From positions 1 to 64,000 of the forward strand of contig CALLXF010000006.1 of assembly GCA_938015805.1 (NCBI GenBank): a stretch of DNA of 64,000 nucleotides, written 5' to 3'. Shown piece after piece: positions 52,552 through 62,953 of the stretch (positions within the stretch are counted from its first letter, which is position 1; each line of letters opens with the position of its first letter). A program made the translations under genes and the position numbers. Source of the stretch: an uncultured Saprospiraceae bacterium. Its GTDB lineage: Bacteria; Bacteroidota; Bacteroidia; Chitinophagales; Saprospiraceae. The notes under the pieces are model-generated. The model made no database searches and was not told the DNA's origin. It worked only from the letters and a program-made list of their open reading frames with translations.

Positions 52552-55500
52552 CGCTCTAAATGTATAAATCCATTAATCGGTTCCGAGCCATCTCCTTTAT
52601 CTACAATTACAAAATAAGTACCTACGGGTAAATTACTGCCCTTGTATATTCCGTTCCAACTATTATCATACGGACTTGCGTAATACACCTCATCTCCCCA
52701 TTGGTTAAAAATCCTAACGTCGTTATTTAAAAAATCACCTCCAGAAAAACATGGGATAATATAAAAGTCATTTATTCCATCCTGATTAGGCGTAAAAATA
52801 GTAGGCAATATACATTCCTCCGTCTGTTCTATATTTATAATCAGCTCTGCGACATCACATATCTCCGGACAGTCATCATAACAAATCTCATATACAATTC
52901 TTTGCTCACCCGCACTATTCGGATCTGGATTATAAGTTAAAAAACCATTTACTAAATCATAAGACCCTTGCTCTGGATCTTCTATTATTTCTACATTTAT
53001 AGACCCATCATAAAGATCATTATCTAAAAGATTTATAGCTTCAGCCATATCGATACTTACGTTGATAGAATCGTTAAGAGCATCTATATCTATGTAATTA
53101 GTAATCCGTATCGTATCTGTCGTGTAGTCTAGACAAGATCCACTAGAATAAGAAAGTACAATGATGGTTTGGCCACTTTGTATATTCTCTATCATTGCTA
53201 TTTGCTGGTCAGCATCTGTAATAATCACATCATCTGTCAAACTCATCCAGCTAGGTTCTACGTCTGGCATCCCAAAAACACTGGTCAATGCTAACTGACT
53301 CTCATCACAGAGTATATAATTATTTTGCGTGGCTTCTGCCAATATGTTTCCTAACCCATCTACAGATATCATACTTACCTCGGATGGTATAGAAGAACAT
53401 CCCTCTAATGAGGTAATAATAAAAACCTCGTTAGCCTCTCCCGAATTTAACTGCATAGGATCGAGCACAATACATGGATCACTAGAATCTATAATTAGCG
53501 AGTTATTAATATAAAAAGTATATAATGCCCCTTCTACCATGGTCTCTGTAGTCACACATACTTCAATACCTGCACCTTCTTCGCAGATAGAATATTGGTT
53601 TTGATCTAATGCGGGTTGTACCGGACTTTCTAATAAAACAATCTCTAGAGATGCTTCCTCCAGTACACACCCATTAGCCGTAACGGTAAGAGTATACATC
53701 CCTTGGTCAGATAATTGTGACGCAGGAATTATAGGATTTTGTTCATTAGAATTAAAATTGGGACCAGCCCAAGCATAACTTGCATTAGCAATAAAATCAG
53801 CAGTAAATTTTATACTATCTCCTAAACAGATCGGGCTGTTAGACGTAATATTAGGTGGAGTGGGAACCTCAGATACTATTATTGTAAACACTTCTGATAA
53901 AACAGACTCACATCCGTTTATAGTGATACTGACTGTGTAATTTCCATTTAAATTTCCTGCTGATTCATCTAATACTAATTGTGGTCCAGCTGTTTCTATA
54001 TTTCCTACTGGTGTATTCCAGCTGTATATTGCACCTGAGACTTCGCCAACATTTAATATGACATCCTGATTATCACAGTAAACAGATTGGCCTTCGATTA
54101 TGGGTTGCATAGGAGTATCAGTGATACTTACAGTAGTTACTACAGGATCAGAAACACACTGTCCATTCCTGACAATTAGTGTATATACTCCATTATGTAT
54201 CGAACTTGCATTATCGATAATTGGACTGGCTTCATCCGGATCAAAATTTCCAGGCCCAGTCCACTCATAATCATAATTACCAGCGGGAACGATCGTAGGG
54301 AAAAACTGTATCGGCTCTGTTCCATCCATACAATCTTGCGAACTATTACTCAGTGCGGTGATTACAGGTAACTCGTCTATGCTTACAAAAGTGGTTTCTT
54401 CTATCTCACATCCTGAGTTAGTCATCACGCTTACGGTATAGTTTCCTTCTATAGCTAAGACTGTTGGATTTTGACCGGGAATGAGATCTCCATTAGGAGC
54501 TTGCCATAGATATTCTGCTCCAGGAATAAATGCCACACTTAAAGAAATAGAATCCCCCTGACACACAGGACCAGAGTTAGTTGCACCGATCTGAAATTCC
54601 TCTTCGATAAAAACATTTTGCACTTCTGATGTATCGGAAAAACATATACCTTCTTTTACAACCACCGTCCATTCTCCAGATAAATTAGATTGCACCGGCG
54701 ATATAAAAAGATTATTTGTCATTTCAGTAATGTAAAAATTACCATCTAGATACCATACATATTGATCGGCATCTGTTATATTATTTACGGATAAAGCCAG
54801 CGAAGTACCTTCGCAATAAATCTCCTCTCCTGTAATGACGGGTGTCTCCGGTTGGTCAAAAACGACCACTTGAGAAACAGCAGTGTTAGATAAACAGACT
54901 CCGTTATCTATGACTAGATTATACTGCCCTTGATTAACTATGGAAACACCTGATATCGATGGAGGGAACTGTCCTGTCTCATCATAATCATCAGGTCCTG
55001 TCCACGTATACGTATAACTGGGATCAAAAACATCAGTACCCAGACTCAGCACATCTCCCTCACAAATAGTAACAAAAGGATTAACAACAGTAGCGATCGG
55101 AGCCTCTACAATATTTATAGTAATAAATGTAGATGGTGAGGTAGAACAATCTGTACTCTCTACTTCCACATAATAAAAATGTTCACCACTAGAGGGTGAT
55201 ATAACTAGGCTAGCACTAGAGGTAGTCTCTAATAAGACTCCATTAGGAGCTATTCCCTCATACCATAAATAATCCACTGCACCAGTATAGACTGTAGCGT
55301 TTAATACAATGCTCTCACCCGTACATGCCTCTATATCAGAAGTTGTAATCACTGGTGTAGTTAACTGTTGTACAAATACTTCTAACGTACCCGTACTAGT
55401 ACATCCATTAAATCCGGTGACCTCTAATATGTATGTTCCATTATCATCAGCTGTAGGATTAGGAACAATCGGGTTTTCTTGATTAGAAAAGAAATTACCC

Positions 55501-58500
55501 ATCGGATCAGTCCAAGAAAAAGTATATGCATTTGCTACAGAAGCATCTGGAACATTTGCAAATAATTGCAAGGTATCTCCCTGACATATTCCTACTGTAA
55601 AACTGGGTTCTAGTATTGCTGTTTCTATTCTCACCTGCGACATACAGGTAGCTGTATTACCCTGAAGATCATAAGCAGTAACAGTTACATCTGCTACCGT
55701 TCCTATCTGCGTACAATCAAAGGTATCTATAGATAACTCGAAGGAATCAATCGCACAATTATCTGCTGCATCCATAACGATTTCTGCTGGATCCAAAATA
55801 TATTCTTGTAATCCATCTGGATGAATAAATATTACCAGATCTGTACAACTGACTGTTGGCGGTTCCGTATCATTAAGTAATATATCGTAAGCACAAGTAC
55901 CTGTATTTCCAGCTGCATCCGTAGCGATGTAAGTTATCGTATTTACGCCACTATTTAGTAATACCATCGCGATGGTATCATTAGTCACTAATTCTGTACT
56001 GGCTATAGTAGTCGCTCCTGACACCTCATAAAAAACGCAAGCATCAGTTAGAGATATAATCGCAGTAATCGAACTGATATTATCATTGGAGCTTCCATTA
56101 TCTACAGGACCGCAGTTATTTATTCCTCCTCCAGAAATCTGATCATTATTAGGAGCGACGGCAGTAATCTGTATCTGTCCATCAGAAGCCCAGTCATTAT
56201 AAATATCTACATCTATCTTAAACTGTGTAACTGAGGAGCCACATGACGCGGAAGGATCTAAATCTGTAAATCCTAAAGCTATTCCATTTTCTCCAAAGAT
56301 CTCATACCTCTCTCCTATTTCATCTATATCTCCTGTTACCTCAATATTTAGTAATACCGGAGCAGTAGAGTAAACAATACTATCGACTTCCTCAAAACTA
56401 AAAAATACGTTACTCGCCAGAAAAGTATCCAAGGCCATAGAGTACCCAAATTCTATAAAAGCATCATTCGGATTTTCTGGTACAGTAAGCATTGACTTTT
56501 GTGGCAAAGCACAATTTTCGACTATAGTCACCTGATCACTCAATTGTACTTCTAAACTACAACTATCAGGTAACAAGTCTATTGTAATATCACCTGGACA
56601 GGTCAACACTGGACCTTGATTATCGATAATCGCTACTTGCTGTACACATGAAGTCATATTTCCCGTACAATCAAAAAATAGATATTCGACCTCATGGATT
56701 CCAGTATCTAAAATCGTATCTATAGGGAAAGATAACGGTGTCACATATACGGTGTCTCCTTGATCTATACTATAAGCGGGAATAATTGCAGTATTAACAT
56801 CAATATCAAAAAGTATTTCTGAAGTAACTGATGATCCATTACATACATCATTTATCGCAAAAACTCCAGATGCATTAGGTATATTAGGAACTAAAGAAAA
56901 ATTTATTATTCCATCTAACGCCCATGTGTTTATCTGAGCTGGGGTAATCGTATTAATGGTCATCGTAACATCACCGCACTGGTTAGGGGTATTATTAGTA
57001 GAGTCTATGATGATTCCATCTTCGTCTTTTAGATAAAAGAACTCTGTGGCGTCATCCATATCCACATTACTAAAAGAAAACTGCAATGTTACATTTCCAT
57101 TTGCAGGAGTAGATAATAAATTAAAGGCTCCAAAAGAAACAATCAGAGAATCCACAGGAATATTATCACTACCTGGAATTGTAGAACTGATACTCTGAGA
57201 AACAGATTGCTGGATTGGAGAATCTATATCTCCACAATTATCAGTTACTTCTAAATATTCCAAAGTATGCAGAGCAGAACAGTTATTATCTGTAATCAGT
57301 ATTTCTATATCATCTGGACATAAGATTATTTTCGGTGCGATGGTATCGATCACCCCAAATGTAGCAGAGCTCAAAATCGCATTTCCACAATCATCATAAA
57401 AAACAAAATCTGCAGTAACACTACTTGTAAAATTATTACTGGAAGGACAGCCTTCTGGGAATAAAGAATTTACAGGATCACCAGGATAAGATGTGGGATC
57501 AGCGATATCATATGATCCAGGTAATGCAACAAAACTGTTTAGACTAGTACATGATTCCGTTACCTGAGAATAACCTCTGGTATCTAGCCAGTGATTTAAT
57601 TCGGAAATAACATTCCCAAAATCGCTACAGTCTACATTTACATCTTGTGGAGCTACCATAATCTCAGGATCAGATGTATCACTTACTAATAAGTGCTGCA
57701 CCTTAGTCGTTACATTTCCACAAATATCTACTGCAGTCCACTCTCTGAGAATCTCATAATCACATGTTCCTAAGATGAGACTATCCTCAAAATCTAAAGA
57801 TATAGGAGAACAGTTATCTGTTAGCTCGGTAGGAGCAAAGTTAAATTCTGTACTATCCACCTGAGTACAGTCTAGAATCAATGTGTCGATGATATTAAAC
57901 TGTGGACCTTCGTTATCTTCTACTACTAAAAGCTGGATCGTCTCGATGCTATTTCCACATGGATCGCTTACAGACCACGTTCTTATTATTTCATAATTAT
58001 AAAAATCACAAGATCCAGGATTACTAGACTGTGTACTCTGATCAGAAGTCGTAGCGATAATATCTCCTGCACATGCATCTACCCCAAAAATAGTGGCTAA
58101 CGGTGGAGCTACGTCATCACAAGAAATCACCTGGTTAGTGATCGGCACGGACCACACTGGCGGTTCGTTATCATCGATCATAAACTGAGCGGACTCTATC
58201 TTTTGGTTTCCACACTCATCTCGTACCCAAAAAGATACATTGATAAAAGTGTAACATAAATTATTATTTAGCGGAATATTTACTGGTTCGTTATAATCTC
58301 CGGTTATCGTATTCCCAAAGTTATCAGTAGCAATGTATCTAAAAAATTCTAAAGAGTCCGGATCACTACAAGCATCTGAGACTACCGAGCCCGCTTTATT
58401 TTCTACCCAGCTATTTAAGGAATCCTGAGTCATCTCATTACATTCCATAGAAACAGACATCGGAGAAACGATAAATACTGGAGCTGTTGCATCATTAGTC

Positions 58501-58877
58501 GCAAAGGTAGCCGAGGTACTCGTCTCACTCTGATTATCACAGTCATCTATTGCAGTCCATGTTACAGTCACAAATGATTCTCCTCCGCAAGTATAACCTA
58601 TATGAGCCTCCAACGAATCTAATGCTTGTAAAAGAGTAATATCCGGAACTAAAGTAACCGAACCATTATCGGTAGCTTCCGCTCCTCCAAAATCATTGTA
58701 CCAATTTTGGAATTGATTAATATTTGCGTTTCCTAAATTATTACATGAAACTGTAAGATCACTCGCTTCCACAGTGATGGTAGGTTTGATCGTATCGGAT
58801 ACAGTAACATAGTGATCCATCCCGTAAGCCGAACAGACGATACATAAAAACAACAGACTAATACCTAGGTGCTTCAT
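52548..58877 (-). CDS. Giant T9SS type B surface protein (SprB-like adhesin)
   Basis: 2109 aa. Signal peptide 1-20 (FLCIVCSAYG). The N-terminal half (about 30-1200) repeats HYR/Ig-like sandwiches with the motif DxxxPxxxxxxxDxxxxC (for example APVFIVSPMSVSMECN). The C-terminal half has PKD/Ig-like modules of the form CxGDSxxLxxxxxxxxxYxWxGP (for example CEGDVLSLGTDVFD). The last 90 residues are a type B sorting domain (CILPTIFTPNQDGINDFYI to GFIHLER; gliding-motility-associated C-terminal domain). It is secreted by the T9SS and held on the surface with the PorP and OmpA proteins downstream. Likely an adhesin for gliding or attachment; the ligand is unknown. Confidence 0.92.
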   Translation of the reverse strand: MKHLGISLLFLCIVCSAYGMDHYVTVSDTIKPTITVEASDLTVSCNNLGNANINQFQNWYNDFGGAEATDNGSVTLVPDITLLQALDSLEAHIGYTCGGESFVTVTWTAIDDCDNQSETSTSATFATNDATAPVFIVSPMSVSMECNEMTQDSLNSWVENKAGSVVSDACSDPDSLEFFRYIATDNFGNTITGDYNEPVNIPLNNNLCYTFINVSFWVRDECGNQKIESAQFMIDDNEPPVWSVPITNQVISCDDVAPPLATIFGVDACAGDIIATTSDQSTQSSNPGSCDFYNYEIIRTWSVSDPCGNSIETIQLLVVEDNEGPQFNIIDTLILDCTQVDSTEFNFAPTELTDNCSPISLDFEDSLILGTCDYEILREWTAVDICGNVTTKVQHLLVSDTSDPEIMVAPQDVNVDCSDFGNVISELNHWLDTRGYSQVTESCTSLNSFVALPGSYDIADPTSYPGDPVNSLFPEGCPSSNNFTSSVTADFVFYDDCGNAILSSATFGVIDTIAPKIILCPDDIEILITDNNCSALHTLEYLEVTDNCGDIDSPIQQSVSQSISSTIPGSDNIPVDSLIVSFGAFNLLSTPANGNVTLQFSFSNVDMDDATEFFYLKDEDGIIIDSTNNTPNQCGDVTMTINTITPAQINTWALDGIINFSLVPNIPNASGVFAINDVCNGSSVTSEILFDIDVNTAIIPAYSIDQGDTVYVTPLSFPIDTILDTGIHEVEYLFFDCTGNMTSCVQQVAIIDNQGPVLTCPGDITIDLLPDSCSLEVQLSDQVTIVENCALPQKSMLTVPENPNDAFIEFGYSMALDTFLASNVFFSFEEVDSIVYSTAPVLLNIEVTGDIDEIGERYEIFGENGIALGFTDLDPSASCGSSVTQFKIDVDIYNDWASDGQIQITAVAPNNDQISGGGINNCGPVDNGSSNDNISSITAIISLTDACVFYEVSGATTIASTELVTNDTIAMVLLNSGVNTITYIATDAAGNTGTCAYDILLNDTEPPTVSCTDLVIFIHPDGLQEYILDPAEIVMDAADNCAIDSFELSIDTFDCTQIGTVADVTVTAYDLQGNTATCMSQVRIETAILEPSFTVGICQGDTLQLFANVPDASVANAYTFSWTDPMGNFFSNQENPIVPNPTADDNGTYILEVTGFNGCTSTGTLEVFVQQLTTPVITTSDIEACTGESIVLNATVYTGAVDYLWYEGIAPNGVLLETTSSASLVISPSSGEHFYYVEVESTDCSTSPSTFITINIVEAPIATVVNPFVTICEGDVLSLGTDVFDPSYTYTWTGPDDYDETGQFPPSISGVSIVNQGQYNLVIDNGVCLSNTAVSQVVVFDQPETPVITGEEIYCEGTSLALSVNNITDADQYVWYLDGNFYITEMTNNLFISPVQSNLSGEWTVVVKEGICFSDTSEVQNVFIEEEFQIGATNSGPVCQGDSISLSVAFIPGAEYLWQAPNGDLIPGQNPTVLAIEGNYTVSVMTNSGCEIEETTFVSIDELPVITALSNSSQDCMDGTEPIQFFPTIVPAGNYDYEWTGPGNFDPDEASPIIDNASSIHNGVYTLIVRNGQCVSDPVVTTVSITDTPMQPIIEGQSVYCDNQDVILNVGEVSGAIYSWNTPVGNIETAGPQLVLDESAGNLNGNYTVSITINGCESVLSEVFTIIVSEVPTPPNITSNSPICLGDSIKFTADFIANASYAWAGPNFNSNEQNPIIPASQLSDQGMYTLTVTANGCVLEEASLEIVLLESPVQPALDQNQYSICEEGAGIEVCVTTETMVEGALYTFYINNSLIIDSSDPCIVLDPMQLNSGEANEVFIITSLEGCSSIPSEVSMISVDGLGNILAEATQNNYILCDESQLALTSVFGMPDVEPSWMSLTDDVIITDADQQIAMIENIQSGQTIIVLSYSSGSCLDYTTDTIRITNYIDIDALNDSINVSIDMAEAINLLDNDLYDGSINVEIIEDPEQGSYDLVNGFLTYNPDPNSAGEQRIVYEICYDDCPEICDVAELIINIEQTEECILPTIFTPNQDGINDFYIIPCFSGGDFLNNDVRIFNQWGDEVYYASPYDNSWNGIYKGSNLPVGTYFVIVDKGDGSEPINGFIHLER

Positions 58878-58893
58878 TCTCCAATTGTAAAAA

Positions 58894-58901
58894 CAAAAGT
58901 A
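58894..58901 (-). promoter_or_regulatory. -7 box upstream of the adhesin operon
   Basis: TACTTTTG on the minus strand is a perfect TAnnTTTG box ending about 16 bases before the ATG at 58877, giving a leader of about ten bases. No clear -33 element is seen. Confidence 0.35.
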
Positions 58902-58977
58902 TGTAAATTAAACGTTCGGGAGAAGACTATGTGCAGCGGGAATCTAATCCCTTTTCGATACCTCTAAATTATTTAAA

Positions 58978-59157
58978 TTACTCTTCTTGCGATAATCCTT
59001 GGAGCTTTTTATCTTCTACATTATCGTTAAGAAAGTCGTTTAGTCTGTCAATAGGCAAATTAGAAGACATTTCTCCAAATTCGTCTATCGAGATATCGAA
59101 TCCTTGGAGGTTTTCGTGGACATTGGCAGTTCCGGACTTTTTTAATTTTTTAGGCAT
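58978..59157 (-). CDS. Conserved-looking 59-aa protein downstream of gltX
   Basis: 59 aa, ATG at 59157, TAA stop. It begins MPKKLKKSGTANVHENLQGF and carries an acidic centre (DISIDEFGEMSSNL) and a helical end (IDRLNDFLNDNVEDKK). It lies 20 bases after the gltX stop on the same strand, a typical operon spacing. The basic start followed by an acidic body is not what a random frame gives. I do not recognise the family; it was too short for usual gene finders. Confidence 0.65.
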   Translation of the reverse strand: MPKKLKKSGTANVHENLQGFDISIDEFGEMSSNLPIDRLNDFLNDNVEDKKLQGLSQEE

Positions 59158-59177
59158 ATAAAGTTTCTATCGAGGAT

Positions 59178-60719
59178 TTATGATTCTGAAGTTTTAGATG
59201 CAAATGTTACGAGAGCATCCTTCAATCTAACTAACGTTTCCGGTTTACCCAATAGTTCCATCGTACCAAAAATATCAGGCCCTTTCATCGTACCCGTAAG
59301 AGCTACTCGCAATATGGGTAAGATCGCACCAAAGCTTAATTCCTTTTCTGCAATGTATCCTTTTATGATATTTTGAATGTTCTCTGTTGTAAAGTCATCT
59401 ATAGCTTCTAACTTATCGGCCATTGATAAGAAGTGCACATCATTTTCTAGTTTGTATTTTTTTCGTATTGTTTTTTCGTCGAAAGACTGAGGTTTGTCAA
59501 AAAAGAAATATCCATTCTTTTTAAACTCGTTTAAATTTTCTACCCTCTCCTTCATCATTCCACAGAAGAGCTTTAGGTTTTCTGGACTTACGTCCGAAAA
59601 TTGTTCTTGGATCATAGAGGCAAGCTTATCATCAGAACTAGCCATTATATACTGTTGATTATACCACTTTGCTTTTTCTATATCAAAACGGGCTCCTGAC
59701 TTAACTACTTTTTCCAAATTAAAACTTTCTATCAACTGATCTAAAGTAAAAATTTCTTGTTCAGTCCCAGGGTTCCATCCTAGAAAAGCTAGGAAATTAA
59801 TCAAGGCATCAGGTAAAAAACCATACTCTTTAAACCCTTCAAACTGTAAGTCTCCCGTCTCTGGATCATTCCAGTCCAATGGAAACACTGGAAACCCAAA
59901 TGTAGCACTATCTCGTTTACTCAGTTTTCCTTTTCCTACTGGTTTTAAAATCAAAGACAAATGAGCAAAATGAGGTGGCTCCCATCCAAAACAGCGATAC
60001 ATAAATATATGATGAGCGGTACTAGATAACCATTCTTCTCCTCTGATGACGTGAGATATTTCCATCAAATGATCATCTACGATATTAGCTAAATGGTATG
60101 TAGGCATTCCGTCTGCTTTAAGCATGACTTTATCATCCAGTAATCCTGTTTGAAAAGAAACCTCTTCTCTTACGATATCAGTAAATGTAATCGTCTCATC
60201 AGATGGCATTTTTAAACGGATGACAACATTGGCTCCAGCCAAAATCTTTTCCTCTACTTCTTCTGGACTTAAGGTCAAGCTATTTTTCATCTGACCTCTA
60301 GTTACATGATTATACTTAGCAGAATGGTTTCCTTTTTCCTCTTCCGACTTACGCATTGCATCGATATCCTCACTGGAATCAAAGGCATAGTATGCATGAC
60401 CTTGCTTTACAAGTTGTTCCGCATATTTTTTATATAATGGTTTACGATCCGACTGACGATAAGGACCATATTTTTCTTCTTTTTCTCCACCTACACCTGG
60501 ATACTCATCTGGTTCGATACCTACCCATTTTAAAGCATCCATAATGTATTGCTCCGTTCCCGGCACTTCTCTATTTTTATCTGTATCCTCTATTCTCAAA
60601 ATAAAGTCTCCCCCATTTTTACGAGCAAATAAATAATCATATAAAGCGGTACGCAGACCACCGATATTTAATGGTCCGGTCGGGCTAGGTGCAAATCTTA
60701 CTCTTACTCTTTTATCCAT
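59178..60719 (-). CDS. gltX: Glutamate-tRNA ligase
   Basis: 513 aa. Class I synthetase: FAPSPTGPLNIGGLRTALYD (HIGH-like region at 15-21), the KLSKRDSATFGFPV loop (KMSKS motif, near residue 260), and HVIRGEEWLSSTAHH. It charges tRNA-Glu (and perhaps tRNA-Gln). One oddity: the first His of the HIGH motif, normally His in PTGPLHIGG, is Asn18 here (codon AAT). A start at 60719 fits the MDKRVRVRFAPSP opening. Followed by the 59-aa gene. Confidence 0.93.
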   Translation of the reverse strand: MDKRVRVRFAPSPTGPLNIGGLRTALYDYLFARKNGGDFILRIEDTDKNREVPGTEQYIMDALKWVGIEPDEYPGVGGEKEEKYGPYRQSDRKPLYKKYAEQLVKQGHAYYAFDSSEDIDAMRKSEEEKGNHSAKYNHVTRGQMKNSLTLSPEEVEEKILAGANVVIRLKMPSDETITFTDIVREEVSFQTGLLDDKVMLKADGMPTYHLANIVDDHLMEISHVIRGEEWLSSTAHHIFMYRCFGWEPPHFAHLSLILKPVGKGKLSKRDSATFGFPVFPLDWNDPETGDLQFEGFKEYGFLPDALINFLAFLGWNPGTEQEIFTLDQLIESFNLEKVVKSGARFDIEKAKWYNQQYIMASSDDKLASMIQEQFSDVSPENLKLFCGMMKERVENLNEFKKNGYFFFDKPQSFDEKTIRKKYKLENDVHFLSMADKLEAIDDFTTENIQNIIKGYIAEKELSFGAILPILRVALTGTMKGPDIFGTMELLGKPETLVRLKDALVTFASKTSES

Positions 60720-60834
60720 ATATTGTTATTTATAGCTTTTATGATGTCTAAACTGCGACTTATAGTCACAAAGTCAGTCTTAAAAGCAACTAATATTTTT
60801 AGTGTATCGTTTTATCTTTAAAGTAAATAAGGTG

Positions 60835-60842
60835 CAAAGATA
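60835..60842 (-). promoter_or_regulatory. -7 box upstream of gltX
   Basis: TATCTTTG on the minus strand (perfect TAnnTTTG); a TTCA sequence about 21 bases upstream is a weak -33. The leader to the gltX start at 60719 would be about 110 bases. Confidence 0.35.
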
Positions 60843-60875
60843 TAATCCATATACTTATCACAGTGAATCTGTAAA

Positions 60876-61499
60876 ATGTATCTGACAAAAACTCCAGACT
60901 TCGTGCAAAATATGTTTCCAAATCTCATTTGGAAAATGGAAAATCGGGGACATAAAAATCTCTATCTCACCTTTGATGATGGACCTATTCCTGAGATTAC
61001 ACCTTGGGTTCTGGATGAATTAGAAAAATATAATGCCAAGGCGACTTTCTTTTGTGTCGGAGAAAATGTAAAAAAACATCGAGCCATTTATGACAGGATC
61101 TCTAGCATGGGTCATGTAGTCGGTAATCATACCTATAATCATCTTTCTGGATGGAGTACATCTAATATGGATTACTTTAGAAATGTGAGATACTGCGATG
61201 ATCTAATAGATAGTAAACTGTTCCGTCCACCATACGGAAGGCTTAAAAATAAACAAGCAATTTATCTCAGTCGTAAATATAAAGTCGTGATGTGGGATGT
61301 GCTGAGCGGAGATTTTGACCCTAAACTAAGCAGAGAAGATTGCCTGCGAAATGTGATTTCTAAATCCACCTCTGGATCTATTATCGTTTTCCATGATAGC
61401 CTTAAAGCAAAAGATAAACTGGAATATGTGTTGCCTAAAGTGCTTAAGCATTTTTCTAAGCAAGGATATACTTTTAAAAATTTAGAAGCATTAGTTTAA
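60876..61499 (+). CDS. Polysaccharide deacetylase family protein (NodB domain)
   Basis: 207 aa, no clear signal peptide. NodB motif 1 is T-F-D34-D35-G (LTFDDGPIP), motif 2 HTYNH with His85 and His89 (GNHTYNHLSGWS), motif 3 FRPPYGRL; also SGDFDP and IVFHDS near the end. The metal-binding Asp-His-His set is present. Such enzymes remove N-acetyl or other acyl groups from peptidoglycan, chitin or lipid-linked sugars. Without a signal, a cytoplasmic or membrane-edge substrate is possible. Divergent from gltX. Confidence 0.9.
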   Translation: MYLTKTPDFVQNMFPNLIWKMENRGHKNLYLTFDDGPIPEITPWVLDELEKYNAKATFFCVGENVKKHRAIYDRISSMGHVVGNHTYNHLSGWSTSNMDYFRNVRYCDDLIDSKLFRPPYGRLKNKQAIYLSRKYKVVMWDVLSGDFDPKLSREDCLRNVISKSTSGSIIVFHDSLKAKDKLEYVLPKVLKHFSKQGYTFKNLEALV

Positions 61500-61591
61500 C
61501 CCCGAAATGTAATGATGTGGACTGTAAAGAAGTGGAAATTAAGATTTAATGATTCTATTTAGTTCTCTATTTTTGATAAATGGTCTCTCGC

Positions 61592-62809
61592 TTAAAGAAA
61601 ATCTCGCTTAATATCATAAGCTGAACCCCTGATCTCTTCTAGTATTTCTTTATCTTTTTTAAACACCATCGGCCATATAATTACACTCAGTAAATACGCT
61701 ACTCCAAAAAGATATAAAGTCGTTATCCATGAAAACGGTCCTTTCCATAAATGAGCCAAAGCATAAAATAAAAATGGAGAAAATATCATATAATGAATCT
61801 GAGTATAATTTACTCTACTACGGTTAAGATCTATACCCGCATCTACGTAATCTATTTTAGTAAAAAGTTCTTGTTTTGCTTTTTGAGACTTGGTCTGTAA
61901 TGTTGCTTTAAGTTTATATACTTCTTCTGCCAGACCTCTTACTGATGATCTGTAAATAAGGAAAAATATAATCAGTGGAATAGCTACTAGTAAATTATTA
62001 GAGTATCCATCTCGGATAAATAACCAAACTAATAAAAGGATCAGTGGGAAAGTCAAGGCATACATCAATATTCCAAAATCACGAGCATAGTTTAAATTTC
62101 TGAGTTGGTCGATCATGGTGATCACTTGTGTATTAGCCTCTGCTATCCCTTCTATATTTTCCTCTACTTCTATATCATCTGCTAATATCGCTTCTGGTCG
62201 GATGACCTGTGGGACATCGTCATTTAAAATATCCGCATTGCTATTGTTCTGAAACTTATCATTTATGGTAGGTGGGACAATCCGCTCTTCTACTTCTAAG
62301 TCCTCGTTAGTAGTATATGGATCTGGATCATCTTTTTCCTCTTCTTCTGTTGGATGATATTCTATATGTTCGAGTGTATCATCTTCTATTTCCGTCGGAT
62401 TATTCTCCTCTAATGCTTCAGTAATTTCTTGAACAGATTCGCTATGAACTAGAGCATCTGGATTTATTTCTGATTTTAGATCATCCGATCTCTCTGATAT
62501 TTTTTCTGCTGAACTCTCATTTGGATTCTCTAAGTGACTTTCTGGATTCTTCTCTTTTGATGATTTGTTTATAACTTCATTTGCTTCATCAGAGGATACG
62601 GTGTCTTTTAACTTATCACCGAGATTTTCTTCTTGTTGACTAAATAGATCACGTACTTTTTCATTGGCGGAAGCCGATACCTCCTCTGACTCTTCCTTTA
62701 GTGATTCTCTATATTCTTTAGATTTAAGACGTAGTTCCTCGGTTGTTTTTTTTAACAACGCTTCCATTTTTTCTGTGTGCTCTAGAGGATTTTTAAATCT
62801 TTCGTCCAT
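61592..62809 (-). CDS. Four-helix membrane protein with a long acidic N-terminus
   Basis: 405 aa. Residues 1-230 are charged, acidic and largely helical (KEESEEVSASANEKVRDL, EYHPTEEEEKDDPDPY), probably disordered or coiled coil and cytoplasmic. Four hydrophobic helices follow (about 245-265, 270-288, 335-355, 360-380), with a cytoplasmic tail. No family recognised. Copy 3 of the 14-mer repeat lies in the charged part (62662-62675). Confidence 0.65.
   Translation of the reverse strand: MDERFKNPLEHTEKMEALLKKTTEELRLKSKEYRESLKEESEEVSASANEKVRDLFSQQEENLGDKLKDTVSSDEANEVINKSSKEKNPESHLENPNESSAEKISERSDDLKSEINPDALVHSESVQEITEALEENNPTEIEDDTLEHIEYHPTEEEEKDDPDPYTTNEDLEVEERIVPPTINDKFQNNSNADILNDDVPQVIRPEAILADDIEVEENIEGIAEANTQVITMIDQLRNLNYARDFGILMYALTFPLILLLVWLFIRDGYSNNLLVAIPLIIFFLIYRSSVRGLAEEVYKLKATLQTKSQKAKQELFTKIDYVDAGIDLNRSRVNYTQIHYMIFSPFLFYALAHLWKGPFSWITTLYLFGVAYLLSVIIWPMVFKKDKEILEEIRGSAYDIKRDFL
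62662..62675 (+). repeat. Copy 3 of the 14-mer CATTGGCGGAAGCC
   Basis: Same orientation as the two other copies, inside a minus-strand gene, encoding S-A-S-A-N-E. Unlike copies 1 and 2 it is followed by GA, not AA. Confidence 0.6.
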
Positions 62810-62953
62810 TATTATCTATATGAGTAAGGTATAATTAACAAGAAATACATTACAAAAATAACTAATATATATTAGCGATAGAACCTAAACCTAAAAAATC
62901 CCTATTCGCTGTTTTACGCAATCCAGCTTTACCTCAAATTGTAGGATTCGGTT

